Shown here: one piece after another, positions 1 to 7,383 of the stretch
Layout: each line of letters opens with the position of its first letter
Position numbering within the stretch: the stretch's first letter is position 1
Assembly: GCA_045660745.1 (NCBI GenBank)
Contig: JAZREJ010000028.1
Coordinates: 1 to 26,289 of the forward strand
DNA length: 26,289 nt
Direction of reading: 5' to 3'
Origin: RGIG6353 sp045660745
GTDB lineage: Bacteria; Bacillota; Clostridia; Oscillospirales; SIG627
Position numbers and translations under genes: made by a program
The notes under the pieces: model-generated
What the model saw: the letters and a program-made list of their open reading frames with translations, nothing else
Database searches by the model: none
Told to the model about the DNA's origin: nothing

Positions 1-15
1 GAAGGCAAATAAAAA

Positions 16-132
16 GCCCCTTTAGGGGCAGCCGGTGAAAGTGTTGCGGTTGGCAAATCTTTCGATGAGCCTATAGGCTCAGCCGGTTTTATGCCCTAAG
101 GGGGCAGTGCATGCCACCAGCACGGCTGGTGG
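16..132. repeat. Array of four short intergenic hairpins
   Basis: Four small inverted repeats follow each other: GCCCCT/AGGGGC at 16-29, the perfect palindrome GAGCCTATAGGCTC at 67-80, TGCCC/GGGCA at 92-106, and CCACCAG/CTGGTGG at 114-132. The first two are each followed directly by the same heptamer AGCCGGT (30-36 and 81-87). None has a strong T-run of its own, so they are not simple terminators. The arrangement resembles a mosaic of interspersed palindromic repeats. No coding frame with a ribosome binding site is seen in 1-241. Confidence 0.6.
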
Positions 133-140
133 TCATGACT

Positions 141-243
141 ACTAAGAAAATTGCAACGCAAATTGCGTGTAACACAAAAGTTTTCCTTGAAAATTGTGAG
201 CGTCTGGCGAACTTTATTATCAGTTGCCGAAGGCGACTTTTTT
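141..243 (+). repeat. Dispersed intergenic element, copy A
   Basis: Positions 141-202 align without gaps to 16061-16122 with 8 differences in 62 bases, and a 19-base core (184-202) is identical. Both copies end in AGGCGACTTTTTT. A stem AAAGTT (177-182) / AACTTT (210-215) encloses the core. Copy A carries an extra 3' hairpin, AGTTGCC-GAA-GGCGACT (222-238), running into TTTTTTA. That hairpin has a G-U pair that is good only as plus-strand RNA, which suggests plus-strand transcription and termination here. It abuts and slightly overlaps the 3' end of gpmI on the other strand. Confidence 0.6.
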
Positions 244-1843
244 ATACTTCTATCATGGAAGCGTCCCACTTGTCGGGAGTCTTATATCCGAGAAGGTTTA
301 CAACGGTTGCGGCAATGTTTGAAAGACCGTACTCTCCGTCGATGACCTTGTAGTTGTCCTTAAAGCTGTTGTCGTAGAAAATGAAAGGAACGGGGTTGAG
401 TGTGTGGCTTGTCTTGGGCTTGTTTGTAACGTCACCCGTCTTCTTGTTCATCTCAAGACATTCGTCGGCATTTCCGTGGTCTGCTGTGAAGAGAACAGCA
501 ACGCCAAGCTTGTCGGCGGTCTCAAGTATTCTGCCGATACAAAGGTCAAGTGCCTCCATGGAAACGATAGTTGCTTCCATGCTGCCTGTATGACCTACCA
601 TGTCACCGTTGGGGAAGTTTACACGGATGAATCCGTACTTTCCGCTTTCCATAGCCTCGATGAGTGTGTCAGTGATTTCAGCACACTTCATCCAGGGGCG
701 CTGCTCAAAGGGAACAACGTCGGAGGGGATTTCGATATATGTCTCGGTCTCCTCGTCGTACTTGCCCGACTTGTTTCCGTTCCAGAAATAGGTTACGTGT
801 CCGTATTTCTGAGTTTCGGAAAGAGCGAGCTGTGTTATCTTTTCAGCTGCGAGCTTTTCGCCGAGTGTATCTGTGATTTCAGGGGGAGAAACGAGGTAGC
901 GTGAGGGGATGTGAAGGTCTCCGTCATATTCAAGCATACCTGCATAAACTGTCTTTGGGAAGCGTACTCTGTCAAACTTGTCAAAGGACTCGTCCTCAAA
1001 AGCCTTGGATATTTCAATTGAACGGTCACCGCGGAAGTTGAAGAATACAACGCTGTCTCCGTCTTCAACCGTACCTACGGGCTTGCCGTTTTCCGCAATT
1101 ACAAATGCGGGGAGGTCTTGGTCGCTGTAGCCACCCTCTGCACGGAAGGTCTCAATCGCCTCGTGAGCGGATGCAAACTGTCTGCCCTCACCGAGAACGT
1201 GTGTGTCCCATCCTCTCTTTACCATGTCCCAGTTAGCCTCGTATCTGTCCATGGTGATATTCATACGTCCGCCACCGGAAGCAATCATAACGTCAAAGTC
1301 GGGGGCACGGAGTCCTGCAAGAAATTCTTCAAAGGGATCAACGTATTCAAGAGCGGAGGTCTCGCCAACGTCACGTCCGTCAAGGAGAATGTGAACTCGA
1401 ACTCTCTTTACGCCGTCCTTCTTCGCTTTCTCAACGAGTGCCTTGAGGTGGTCGATGTGTGAATGAACGTTTCCGTCCGAGAAAAGACCGAGAAAATGAA
1501 GAGTGTTGCAAGAAAGAAGCTCTTTCCATGTATCTGACTCAAATATCTTGCCTGTCTCAATGGAGGAGGTAACAAGCTTTGCGCCCTGTGCATAGACCTG
1601 TCCTGCACCGATAGCATTGTGTCCAACCTCTGAGTTGCCCATGTCATCGTCGCTGGGAAGACCTACAGCAGTTCCGTGAGCCTTGAGCGAGAGAGTGGGA
1701 TAATTTGCCATAAGGCGGTCAAGATTGGGGGTGTTTGCACGGTATATTGCGTTTGCATCATTCTTTTTGCCGAGTCCTACGCCGTCCATAACAATGAGCG
1801 TCAAGGGGCCGTTTATCGGCTTTTTGTTAAGCTTTTCCAACAT
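242..1843 (-). CDS. gpmI: 2,3-bisphosphoglycerate-independent phosphoglycerate mutase
   Basis: This enzyme interconverts 3- and 2-phosphoglycerate in glycolysis and gluconeogenesis, in the cytoplasm, using two Mn2+ ions and a phosphoserine intermediate. The 533-residue product has the alkaline-phosphatase-superfamily layout of GpmI. The metal-binding Asp20 lies in MDGVGLG, the catalytic serine is Ser71 in GNSEVGH, and HILLDGRDV, the GGGRMNITMDRYEANW segment, FNFRGDRSIE, FPNGDMVGHTG and FTADHGNADE supply the other phosphate and metal ligands. The start is ATG at 1843 with AAGGAG 8-13 nt upstream; a longer frame to 1876 would begin without a ribosome site. At 533 residues it is slightly longer than the usual ~510. 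It stands alone on the minus strand with its own promoter, and its stop codon lies inside repeat copy A. Confidence 0.97.
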   Translation of the reverse strand: MLEKLNKKPINGPLTLIVMDGVGLGKKNDANAIYRANTPNLDRLMANYPTLSLKAHGTAVGLPSDDDMGNSEVGHNAIGAGQVYAQGAKLVTSSIETGKIFESDTWKELLSCNTLHFLGLFSDGNVHSHIDHLKALVEKAKKDGVKRVRVHILLDGRDVGETSALEYVDPFEEFLAGLRAPDFDVMIASGGGRMNITMDRYEANWDMVKRGWDTHVLGEGRQFASAHEAIETFRAEGGYSDQDLPAFVIAENGKPVGTVEDGDSVVFFNFRGDRSIEISKAFEDESFDKFDRVRFPKTVYAGMLEYDGDLHIPSRYLVSPPEITDTLGEKLAAEKITQLALSETQKYGHVTYFWNGNKSGKYDEETETYIEIPSDVVPFEQRPWMKCAEITDTLIEAMESGKYGFIRVNFPNGDMVGHTGSMEATIVSMEALDLCIGRILETADKLGVAVLFTADHGNADECLEMNKKTGDVTNKPKTSHTLNPVPFIFYDNSFKDNYKVIDGEYGLSNIAATVVNLLGYKTPDKWDASMIEV

Positions 1844-1884
1844 ATATATTACTCCTTCTTGTTTTTTACAAATCATACCTAAAT

Positions 1885-1913
1885 ATTATACCATATTTTT
1901 AAATGAAAGGCAA
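1885..1913 (-). promoter_or_regulatory. gpmI promoter
   Basis: On the minus strand, TTGCCT (1913-1908), a 17-nt spacer and TATAAT (1890-1885) form a sigma-A promoter. The -10 box has the extended form TGG-TATAAT. Predicted transcription start is near 1878, giving a leader of about 35 nt before the ribosome binding site and ATG at 1843. Confidence 0.85.
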
Positions 1914-1964
1914 TAGATGGAAAAATAAAATAAAAAAATTTTTTTATTTTTTTTGAAAAAACTA

Positions 1965-1993
1965 TTGAAATATCAATGAGGAGTGGTTATACT
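1965..1993 (+). promoter_or_regulatory. Promoter of the ABC-DUF1854-ABC operon
   Basis: TTGAAA (1965-1970), a 17-nt spacer and TATACT (1988-1993) form a near-consensus sigma-A promoter. Transcription would start near 2000. This rules out the in-frame ATG at 1976, which lies inside the promoter, and supports the start at 2036. A long A/T tract (about 1921-1960) lies just upstream and may act as an UP element or as curved DNA. Confidence 0.8.
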
Positions 1994-2035
1994 TATGGCG
2001 AAAAAAGCCGTATAAACCACAACATAGGTAAACGT

Positions 2036-4396
2036 ATGAAAAAACTTGATAAAGAAAAGAAAATAGCAGAGGATATGAAGAGACAGACGCCCAAGGGCCT
2101 TCCTCCTCATGTTCTTGAGGTTTTCGAAAGAAAAGGTATCCTTGAGGAAAATATCAAGGCGGATTTCAAGGCCGATATGGGACAGTGCCTTGAGTACTGC
2201 GACTCGTGGGTGGTACTCACCGATGATGAGGTCGCCGTGCTTGAGACACTCGGCGGAATTTTTGAAAAGGAAAAACGTCCGTTCTCAAAGCATCGTACCG
2301 AAATAGGCTTTTCCGAGAGACATTGGCAGGTGTGGTCGCTTGAGGAATGGGAGGATTTTCGCGCTGAGGAATTTCTGTCAGGCGGACGCATTATTGCCAC
2401 TTCCCGCGAAAACGGGGACCATGCGGTAGTCGTCAACTTTTCTAACAGTGCCAAAAGCTCAGCCTTTGAGTTTTGCCAAAAGACTCGCGGAGACGTACAC
2501 GAGCCTGAGCAAGACGATAAATCGTCGCACAGAAAAGGCTCGGCTCACGGAGGGCATCCCCCTTTCGGTCACGGCGGTCCGGGGGGCAAGGGAGAACCGA
2601 AAAAGCTTCGCGATATAGATACAAAGACGCTTCTCAAAAAGATGACGCCTTTCTTTTCAAGATATAAAAAACAGACCCTTACGGTTCTTGTCATGGTGCT
2701 GCTATCCACTCTTCTCGGTATTCTGTCCCCGTTCATAAGCGGACAGTTCTTCTATGACGAGGTTCTCGCAAAGGACGGCACGTTTTACGGACAGATACTT
2801 TTCGCAATTATGCTTATTGCCGGCACGAAGCTTGTATCGGTAGTATTCGGTATGGTCCACTCCATTGTCACCGCGAAAATATCCGCAAGAGTCACCTACG
2901 ACCTTAAAAAGACCATCTTTTCCGCCATTCAAAAGCTGTCGCTCAGTTATTTCAATATGCGTCAGTCGGGCGGTATCATGACCCAGATAAATCAGGATGC
3001 CACATCCATTTATTGGTTCTTCGTCGACGGTCTTCCGAGCTTTATAATCAACATCGTTCAGATTCTGACGGTTATTGTCATACTTTTCGTTATGAATTGG
3101 AAAATAACCCTCATTGCAATGATTCCTGTTCCCATTTTCATAGCAGTGCGCGGAATATTCACAAGAATTCTCAGAAAGCTGTATGCCAAGGACTATTCCC
3201 GCCGTCGCAGCTTCAACTCCTTCGTTTCCGATATACTTGTCGGAAACAGAGTAGTTAAGGCATTTTCCCAAGAGGAGCTTGAATCGGAAAAGTTTAATGT
3301 TAAAAACTACGCTCTTTCGGATACCGTATATAAAAACAGGAAAAAGCAACACTGGCTTTCCAATATTATTCCATCGGTGCTTGAGATAGGCACCTGGGCT
3401 GCGTGGGGACTTGGCGGTATACTCGTTGTTAAGTCAACCATGAACGGCTCGAATGCTTTCACCTACGGTGCCCTCGTGACCTATATCTCAATGCTGTCAA
3501 TGGCATATTCACCACTCGACTTTTTCAACAGATTTACAACTCAGCTTTCCGAATGTCTGAATGCTATGTACCGACTTTTTGAAATACTTGAGAAGAAGTC
3601 GGAGGTACCCGAGGCTGAAAATCCCAAGTTTCCCGAAACAGAGCTTGGAGAGGTGGAATTCAAGAACGTTTCATTCGAGTATACCCCCGGAAGAAAGGTT
3701 ATAGACAACGTTTCCTTCAAGGTGTCAAACGGCGAAACGATAGGAATCGTAGGTCACACGGGTGCCGGTAAATCGACTCTTGTAAATCTTGTCATGCGCC
3801 TTTACGATGCGGTTGACGGTGAGGTTATGGTGGACGGTGTGAACGTCAAGGACCTTCCTTCAAAATACATACGCGACCATATCGCGATTGTCTCTCAGGA
3901 AACATATGTGTTCAGCGGAACGATTGCCGACAATATCCGTTATGCCGTTCCCGACGCAACCATGGAAGAGGTTGTCGCGGCGGCGAAGGTATCGGGAGCT
4001 CATGATTTTATTATCAAATATCCTGACGGCTACAACACAAAGATAGGAACGGGCTCCAGAGGACTTTCGGGCGGTGAGCTTCAAAGAGTGTCAATTGCGC
4101 GTGCCATACTCAAGAATCCTACGATACTTATTCTTGACGAGGCAACAGCGGCAATGGATACTGCAACAGAGCTTCGTATACAGCGAGCCATAACCGAGAT
4201 AACACGTGACAAGACCACCATTATAATCGCTCACAGACTGTCGACTCTCAGAGATGCAGACCGCCTTATTGTTATTGAGGACGGAAAGATGACAGAGAGC
4301 GGAACTCACGAGGAGCTTGTACGTAAAAAGGGAAGCTATTACAAGCTTTACAAGATGCAGCTTGATGCACTACGTGTCATCGGCGTGGAGGAATAA
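2036..4396 (+). CDS. ABC exporter half-transporter with N-terminal extension (subunit 1)
   Basis: This is a membrane-fused ABC exporter half of 786 residues, longer than the usual ~580. Residues 1 to about 160 are a soluble domain. A Gly/His/Pro-rich linker with four His follows (about 162-188), then a six-helix ABC membrane domain (about 200-510), then the nucleotide-binding domain: Walker A GHTGAGKST at 573-581, a SQET Q-loop, signature LSGGE at 677-681, Walker B with D701/E702, and switch His733. The catalytic residues are intact. The start at 2036 is chosen because it lies downstream of the promoter; its ribosome site is weak (ATAGGT). The DUF1854 gene follows after 2 nt and then the second half-transporter, so a heterodimer is likely. 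The substrate is unknown; lipid, peptide or polymer export are all possible for this fold. Confidence 0.9.
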   Translation: MKKLDKEKKIAEDMKRQTPKGLPPHVLEVFERKGILEENIKADFKADMGQCLEYCDSWVVLTDDEVAVLETLGGIFEKEKRPFSKHRTEIGFSERHWQVWSLEEWEDFRAEEFLSGGRIIATSRENGDHAVVVNFSNSAKSSAFEFCQKTRGDVHEPEQDDKSSHRKGSAHGGHPPFGHGGPGGKGEPKKLRDIDTKTLLKKMTPFFSRYKKQTLTVLVMVLLSTLLGILSPFISGQFFYDEVLAKDGTFYGQILFAIMLIAGTKLVSVVFGMVHSIVTAKISARVTYDLKKTIFSAIQKLSLSYFNMRQSGGIMTQINQDATSIYWFFVDGLPSFIINIVQILTVIVILFVMNWKITLIAMIPVPIFIAVRGIFTRILRKLYAKDYSRRRSFNSFVSDILVGNRVVKAFSQEELESEKFNVKNYALSDTVYKNRKKQHWLSNIIPSVLEIGTWAAWGLGGILVVKSTMNGSNAFTYGALVTYISMLSMAYSPLDFFNRFTTQLSECLNAMYRLFEILEKKSEVPEAENPKFPETELGEVEFKNVSFEYTPGRKVIDNVSFKVSNGETIGIVGHTGAGKSTLVNLVMRLYDAVDGEVMVDGVNVKDLPSKYIRDHIAIVSQETYVFSGTIADNIRYAVPDATMEEVVAAAKVSGAHDFIIKYPDGYNTKIGTGSRGLSGGELQRVSIARAILKNPTILILDEATAAMDTATELRIQRAITEITRDKTTIIIAHRLSTLRDADRLIVIEDGKMTESGTHEELVRKKGSYYKLYKMQLDALRVIGVEE

Positions 4397-4398
4397 AA

Positions 4399-4914
4399 AT
4401 GAACGAAAGAAAAACTTTTGAGGGTGTTGGAGATATAAAATATCTTACTCCCGATAATTGCCGCTTTGAGGTCAGCGAAAACGGATTTGTAAAGGCAAGC
4501 ATCGAGGGCGCGGAAGCGGTTAGAGTATATCTCTACAGAGCCTTCCCGCATGATATGTCGGATAAGTATATTTCGGTTACCGACAGCGAAAAAATAGAAT
4601 ACGGAATAATACGCGACCTCTCGATTTTTGGAGAGGAGACGGCAAAAATAGTACTTGCCGACCTTGACAGACGTTATTTCATTCCCAAGATACTTGAAAT
4701 AACCGCTCTTGAAGAAAAGTTTGGAAATTCATATTGGAGTATTGTAACCGATGTCGGTGAAAGGATCATAACGGTCAAGGATACGTTCAGAAGCATTATA
4801 AGGATCGGCGATGACCGAGCTATGGTGTCCGATGAGGACGGAAACCGATATGAGATAGTGAGCCTTGAGGGGCTTGACCGCAAGAGTTACAGAAGGATTG
4901 AATTGTTCTTATGA
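4399..4914 (+). CDS. DUF1854 family protein, ABC exporter partner
   Basis: This 171-residue soluble protein lacks a signal peptide and membrane segments. It matches the DUF1854 pattern: an R-x-F-P segment early on (RAFPHDMSDKYISV), then E-x-G-I-x-D-L (EYGIIRDLSIF), then L-x-x-R-Y-F-I-P-x-I (LDRRYFIPKILEI), then W-x-I-V-T-D-x-G and a closing D-E-D-G-N-R-Y-E-I / LDRKSYRRIEL. From general knowledge of the family, DUF1854 genes accompany ABC exporters, including ones linked to cyanophycin metabolism in some Proteobacteria. No cyanophycin gene is visible here. It is sandwiched between two ABC exporter genes, 2 nt after the first and overlapping the second by ATGA. A regulatory or assembly subunit is likely; the biochemical role is unknown. 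Confidence 0.82.
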   Translation: MNERKTFEGVGDIKYLTPDNCRFEVSENGFVKASIEGAEAVRVYLYRAFPHDMSDKYISVTDSEKIEYGIIRDLSIFGEETAKIVLADLDRRYFIPKILEITALEEKFGNSYWSIVTDVGERIITVKDTFRSIIRIGDDRAMVSDEDGNRYEIVSLEGLDRKSYRRIELFL

Positions 4915-7190
4915 AAAAATACGAGAAAGCACGTCGCATAGCGCGTGAAAAGCTCAGACACGACAGCGAACGCCTTTACAAAAATTTTTCTGACGGTGAA
5001 CATAAGCTTCTCTTCAGATTTGTGTTCAATCTTGACAGTGAGAACCGAGATATCGTCGGGGCTGTAGGCGTTACTTATACAAAAATACTCGTGGCACAAG
5101 AGGGCGAGCGTAGCGGAGATGCAACGACCGTCCAAAGCTACAGCATTTCGGATTTTTCTGAGTTTAAAGCAAGAGCGAATATTGGCACTGTTTCGCTTGA
5201 AGGCAAAAAAGACGGTGAATGGCTTGAGCTTTGCCGCTCTAATATGACCTTCGCCCCTTACATAACAGATGCCGCGCGTTGCCTTGAGACGCTTATTGAG
5301 TACGAGGGTGAAGACTATCCCGAAATACACTATGAGCCGGACAGACGTATATGTCCTCGCTGTCATACAGCTTATGAAAAAGGCACTACCGTTTGCCGAA
5401 ACTGCTCAAAGCGTTCGTCAAACGTGAGAAGGCTTCTGTCTATTGTAAAAAAAGACATGCTGCTTATAATTGCCGCTTTTTCAATGTTCTTTTTGCTGAG
5501 TCTTATAAAGATAGCAAATCCTGCGCTCCAAAAAGTGCTTGTTGATACGTATATTATGCCTGAGGGCGGATACACAATGGCAAAAGATAAGATATTTATG
5601 GGAATAATCGTCATAGTCTTATCACTTACGGCAATGCACCTTGTGTACCGTGTAATTGAGGTAATACGTTCGAACACCCTGGCTCTTGTGAATTCGAAGC
5701 TTGTTAAAAAACTTCGTACACTCCTGTTTGACAAAATACAGCTTTTGTCGATTTCGGCAATTTCCAAGCGCACCTCGGGTGACCTTATCAACAGAATGAC
5801 CCGCGATACCACCATAATATCCGAGTTCTTCGTTTCATTTTTACCCCAGTTTATAGAGAATGCGTTTATTATCATTTTCGTCGGTCTTGCGATGTTTGTA
5901 TATAATTGGAAGCTTGCTCTTCTTGTTATGATCCCCGCTCCCATTATAATGATAATCGCCCGCCGCGTTTGGCACTATACTCACAGGCTATATCACCGTC
6001 AGTGGGTGATGGATGCCAGAGCCAATACCGTGCTTCATGACGTTTTTCAAGGTATACGCGTTGTCAAGGTGTTTGGCATGGAGAATGCTGAGATAAAAAA
6101 ATATGACAATGCTATCAAGAAGGTTGCCGACATATCCGAGAAGAACGAGATAACCTGGGCTAAAATAGTCCCGTATATGTCGTATATCATAGGTGCGGGA
6201 AATTACGTTGTAATGGCATTTGTCGGCTCGCGCATTATAGGTGGCGAGATGACAATAGGTGACCTCACCATGTTTACCGCCTTTACAGGTCAGATATATG
6301 CGGCGTTCAACTGGCTTACAAGTATGCCCAGACGCCTTCAAATGACCGCTACGTCAATAAGTCACATTTACGAGATAATTGACGAGGAGGTCGACGTTAA
6401 GGATTCGGAAGACGCGATAGAGGATTTTGACATTCACGGAGATGTTGAGTTTTCCGACGTATCTTTTGGATATGAGGATGCCGAGGACGTTTTGAGAAGA
6501 GTTTCCTTCAGCGTCAAAAAAGGCGAGATGATAGGAATCGTCGGACGGTCAGGTGCCGGAAAAAGTACACTTATCAATCTTATAATGCGTCTTTACGAGG
6601 TGCGCGAGGGCTCTATAAAAATAGACGGAGTCGATATAAAAAATATTTCCCAGCACTGCTTGAGAAGTCAGATAGGAGTCGTTTTACAGGAGACCTTCCT
6701 GTTTGCGGGCTCGGTGCTTGAGAATATTGCGTATGCAAATCCCGAGGCGAGCCGCGAGGATATAATACGAGCCGCACGCCTTGCGGGAGCACATAAATTT
6801 ATTATGAAGCTCCCCGACGGCTACCAGACACGCATAGGTGAGAGGGGATATACGCTTTCGGGCGGTGAGAGACAGAGAATTGCGATAGCCCGTGCAATAC
6901 TCAGAGACCCGAGGATTCTTATTCTCGACGAGGCGACCAGTGCCCTTGATACAGAGACCGAACAGATAATTCAAAACTCTATTTCAAATCTTGTAAAGGA
7001 CCGAACAACCTTCGCCATTGCGCACCGACTTTCCACTTTGAGAAATGCAACCAAGCTTATTGTTATTGACAAGGGTAAGATAGCCGAATTCGGTACCCAT
7101 GAGGAGCTCATGAAGAAGAACGGCATCTACGCTTCCCTTGTAATGGCACAGAGAACCATGTCCACTATTGCTAAAAAGCAGAACGCGTAA
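4911..7190 (+). CDS. ABC exporter half-transporter with zinc-ribbon N-terminus (subunit 2)
   Basis: This is the second ABC exporter half of the operon, 759 residues. Residues 1 to about 145 form a soluble domain. Next comes a CxxC-x10-CxxC zinc ribbon (C148, C151, C162, C165), then the six-helix membrane domain (from about residue 180), then the nucleotide-binding domain: Walker A GRSGAGKST at 545-553, a LQET Q-loop, LSGGE at 649-653, Walker B with D673/E674, and switch His705. Both ATPase sites should be catalytically competent, since the Glu after Walker B is present in both subunits. The ATG at 4911 overlaps the preceding stop in an ATGA junction, which indicates translational coupling. 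A zinc ribbon before an exporter core is unusual and may couple the soluble domain to a partner such as the DUF1854 protein. Confidence 0.9.
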   Translation: MKKYEKARRIAREKLRHDSERLYKNFSDGEHKLLFRFVFNLDSENRDIVGAVGVTYTKILVAQEGERSGDATTVQSYSISDFSEFKARANIGTVSLEGKKDGEWLELCRSNMTFAPYITDAARCLETLIEYEGEDYPEIHYEPDRRICPRCHTAYEKGTTVCRNCSKRSSNVRRLLSIVKKDMLLIIAAFSMFFLLSLIKIANPALQKVLVDTYIMPEGGYTMAKDKIFMGIIVIVLSLTAMHLVYRVIEVIRSNTLALVNSKLVKKLRTLLFDKIQLLSISAISKRTSGDLINRMTRDTTIISEFFVSFLPQFIENAFIIIFVGLAMFVYNWKLALLVMIPAPIIMIIARRVWHYTHRLYHRQWVMDARANTVLHDVFQGIRVVKVFGMENAEIKKYDNAIKKVADISEKNEITWAKIVPYMSYIIGAGNYVVMAFVGSRIIGGEMTIGDLTMFTAFTGQIYAAFNWLTSMPRRLQMTATSISHIYEIIDEEVDVKDSEDAIEDFDIHGDVEFSDVSFGYEDAEDVLRRVSFSVKKGEMIGIVGRSGAGKSTLINLIMRLYEVREGSIKIDGVDIKNISQHCLRSQIGVVLQETFLFAGSVLENIAYANPEASREDIIRAARLAGAHKFIMKLPDGYQTRIGERGYTLSGGERQRIAIARAILRDPRILILDEATSALDTETEQIIQNSISNLVKDRTTFAIAHRLSTLRNATKLIVIDKGKIAEFGTHEELMKKNGIYASLVMAQRTMSTIAKKQNA

Positions 7191-7220
7191 TCATTTTTTA
7201 CAAAAATATTTACATTTCAA

Positions 7221-7263
7221 CCGCACTTTTGTTAGTTTTTAACAAAAGTGCGGTCTTATTTTC
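7221..7263 (+). terminator. Terminator of the ABC exporter operon
   Basis: A perfect 14-bp inverted repeat, CCGCACTTTTGTTA (7221-7234) and TAACAAAAGTGCGG (7240-7253), has a 5-nt loop and is followed by TCTTATTTTC. It closes the operon 30 nt after the last stop. Confidence 0.85.
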
Positions 7264-7287
7264 TATATATTGGAATAAAATAATGTA

Positions 7288-7316
7288 TTGAATAGTTTGA
7301 TAATATCTTGTATAAT
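7288..7316 (+). promoter_or_regulatory. Promoter of the EF-G-like gene
   Basis: TTGAAT (7288-7293), a 17-nt spacer and consensus TATAAT (7311-7316) predict a start near 7323. A near-perfect AAAGGAGGT ribosome site follows at 7366-7374. In-frame codons upstream of 7323 therefore cannot be the translation start. Confidence 0.85.
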
Positions 7317-7383
7317 GTATATAACAAATAAGAGTAAAACTCTAACTGTTATATTGATTATTACCAAAGGAGGTAAAAGCAAA

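Noticed and set aside
1976..2035. Earlier in-frame ATG for the first ABC gene, and a six-codon frame (MAKKAV) at 1995
   Set aside because: Both lie inside or upstream of the -10 region of the TTGAAA-17-TATACT promoter, so they would not be on the transcript.
2702..3352. Long open frame antisense to the first ABC gene (about 216 codons), and another antisense to the EF-G-like gene at 8848-9465
   Set aside because: No ribosome site or promoter, and no recognisable domain. The overlapping plus-strand frames encode clear full-length proteins, so these are shadows of codon usage.
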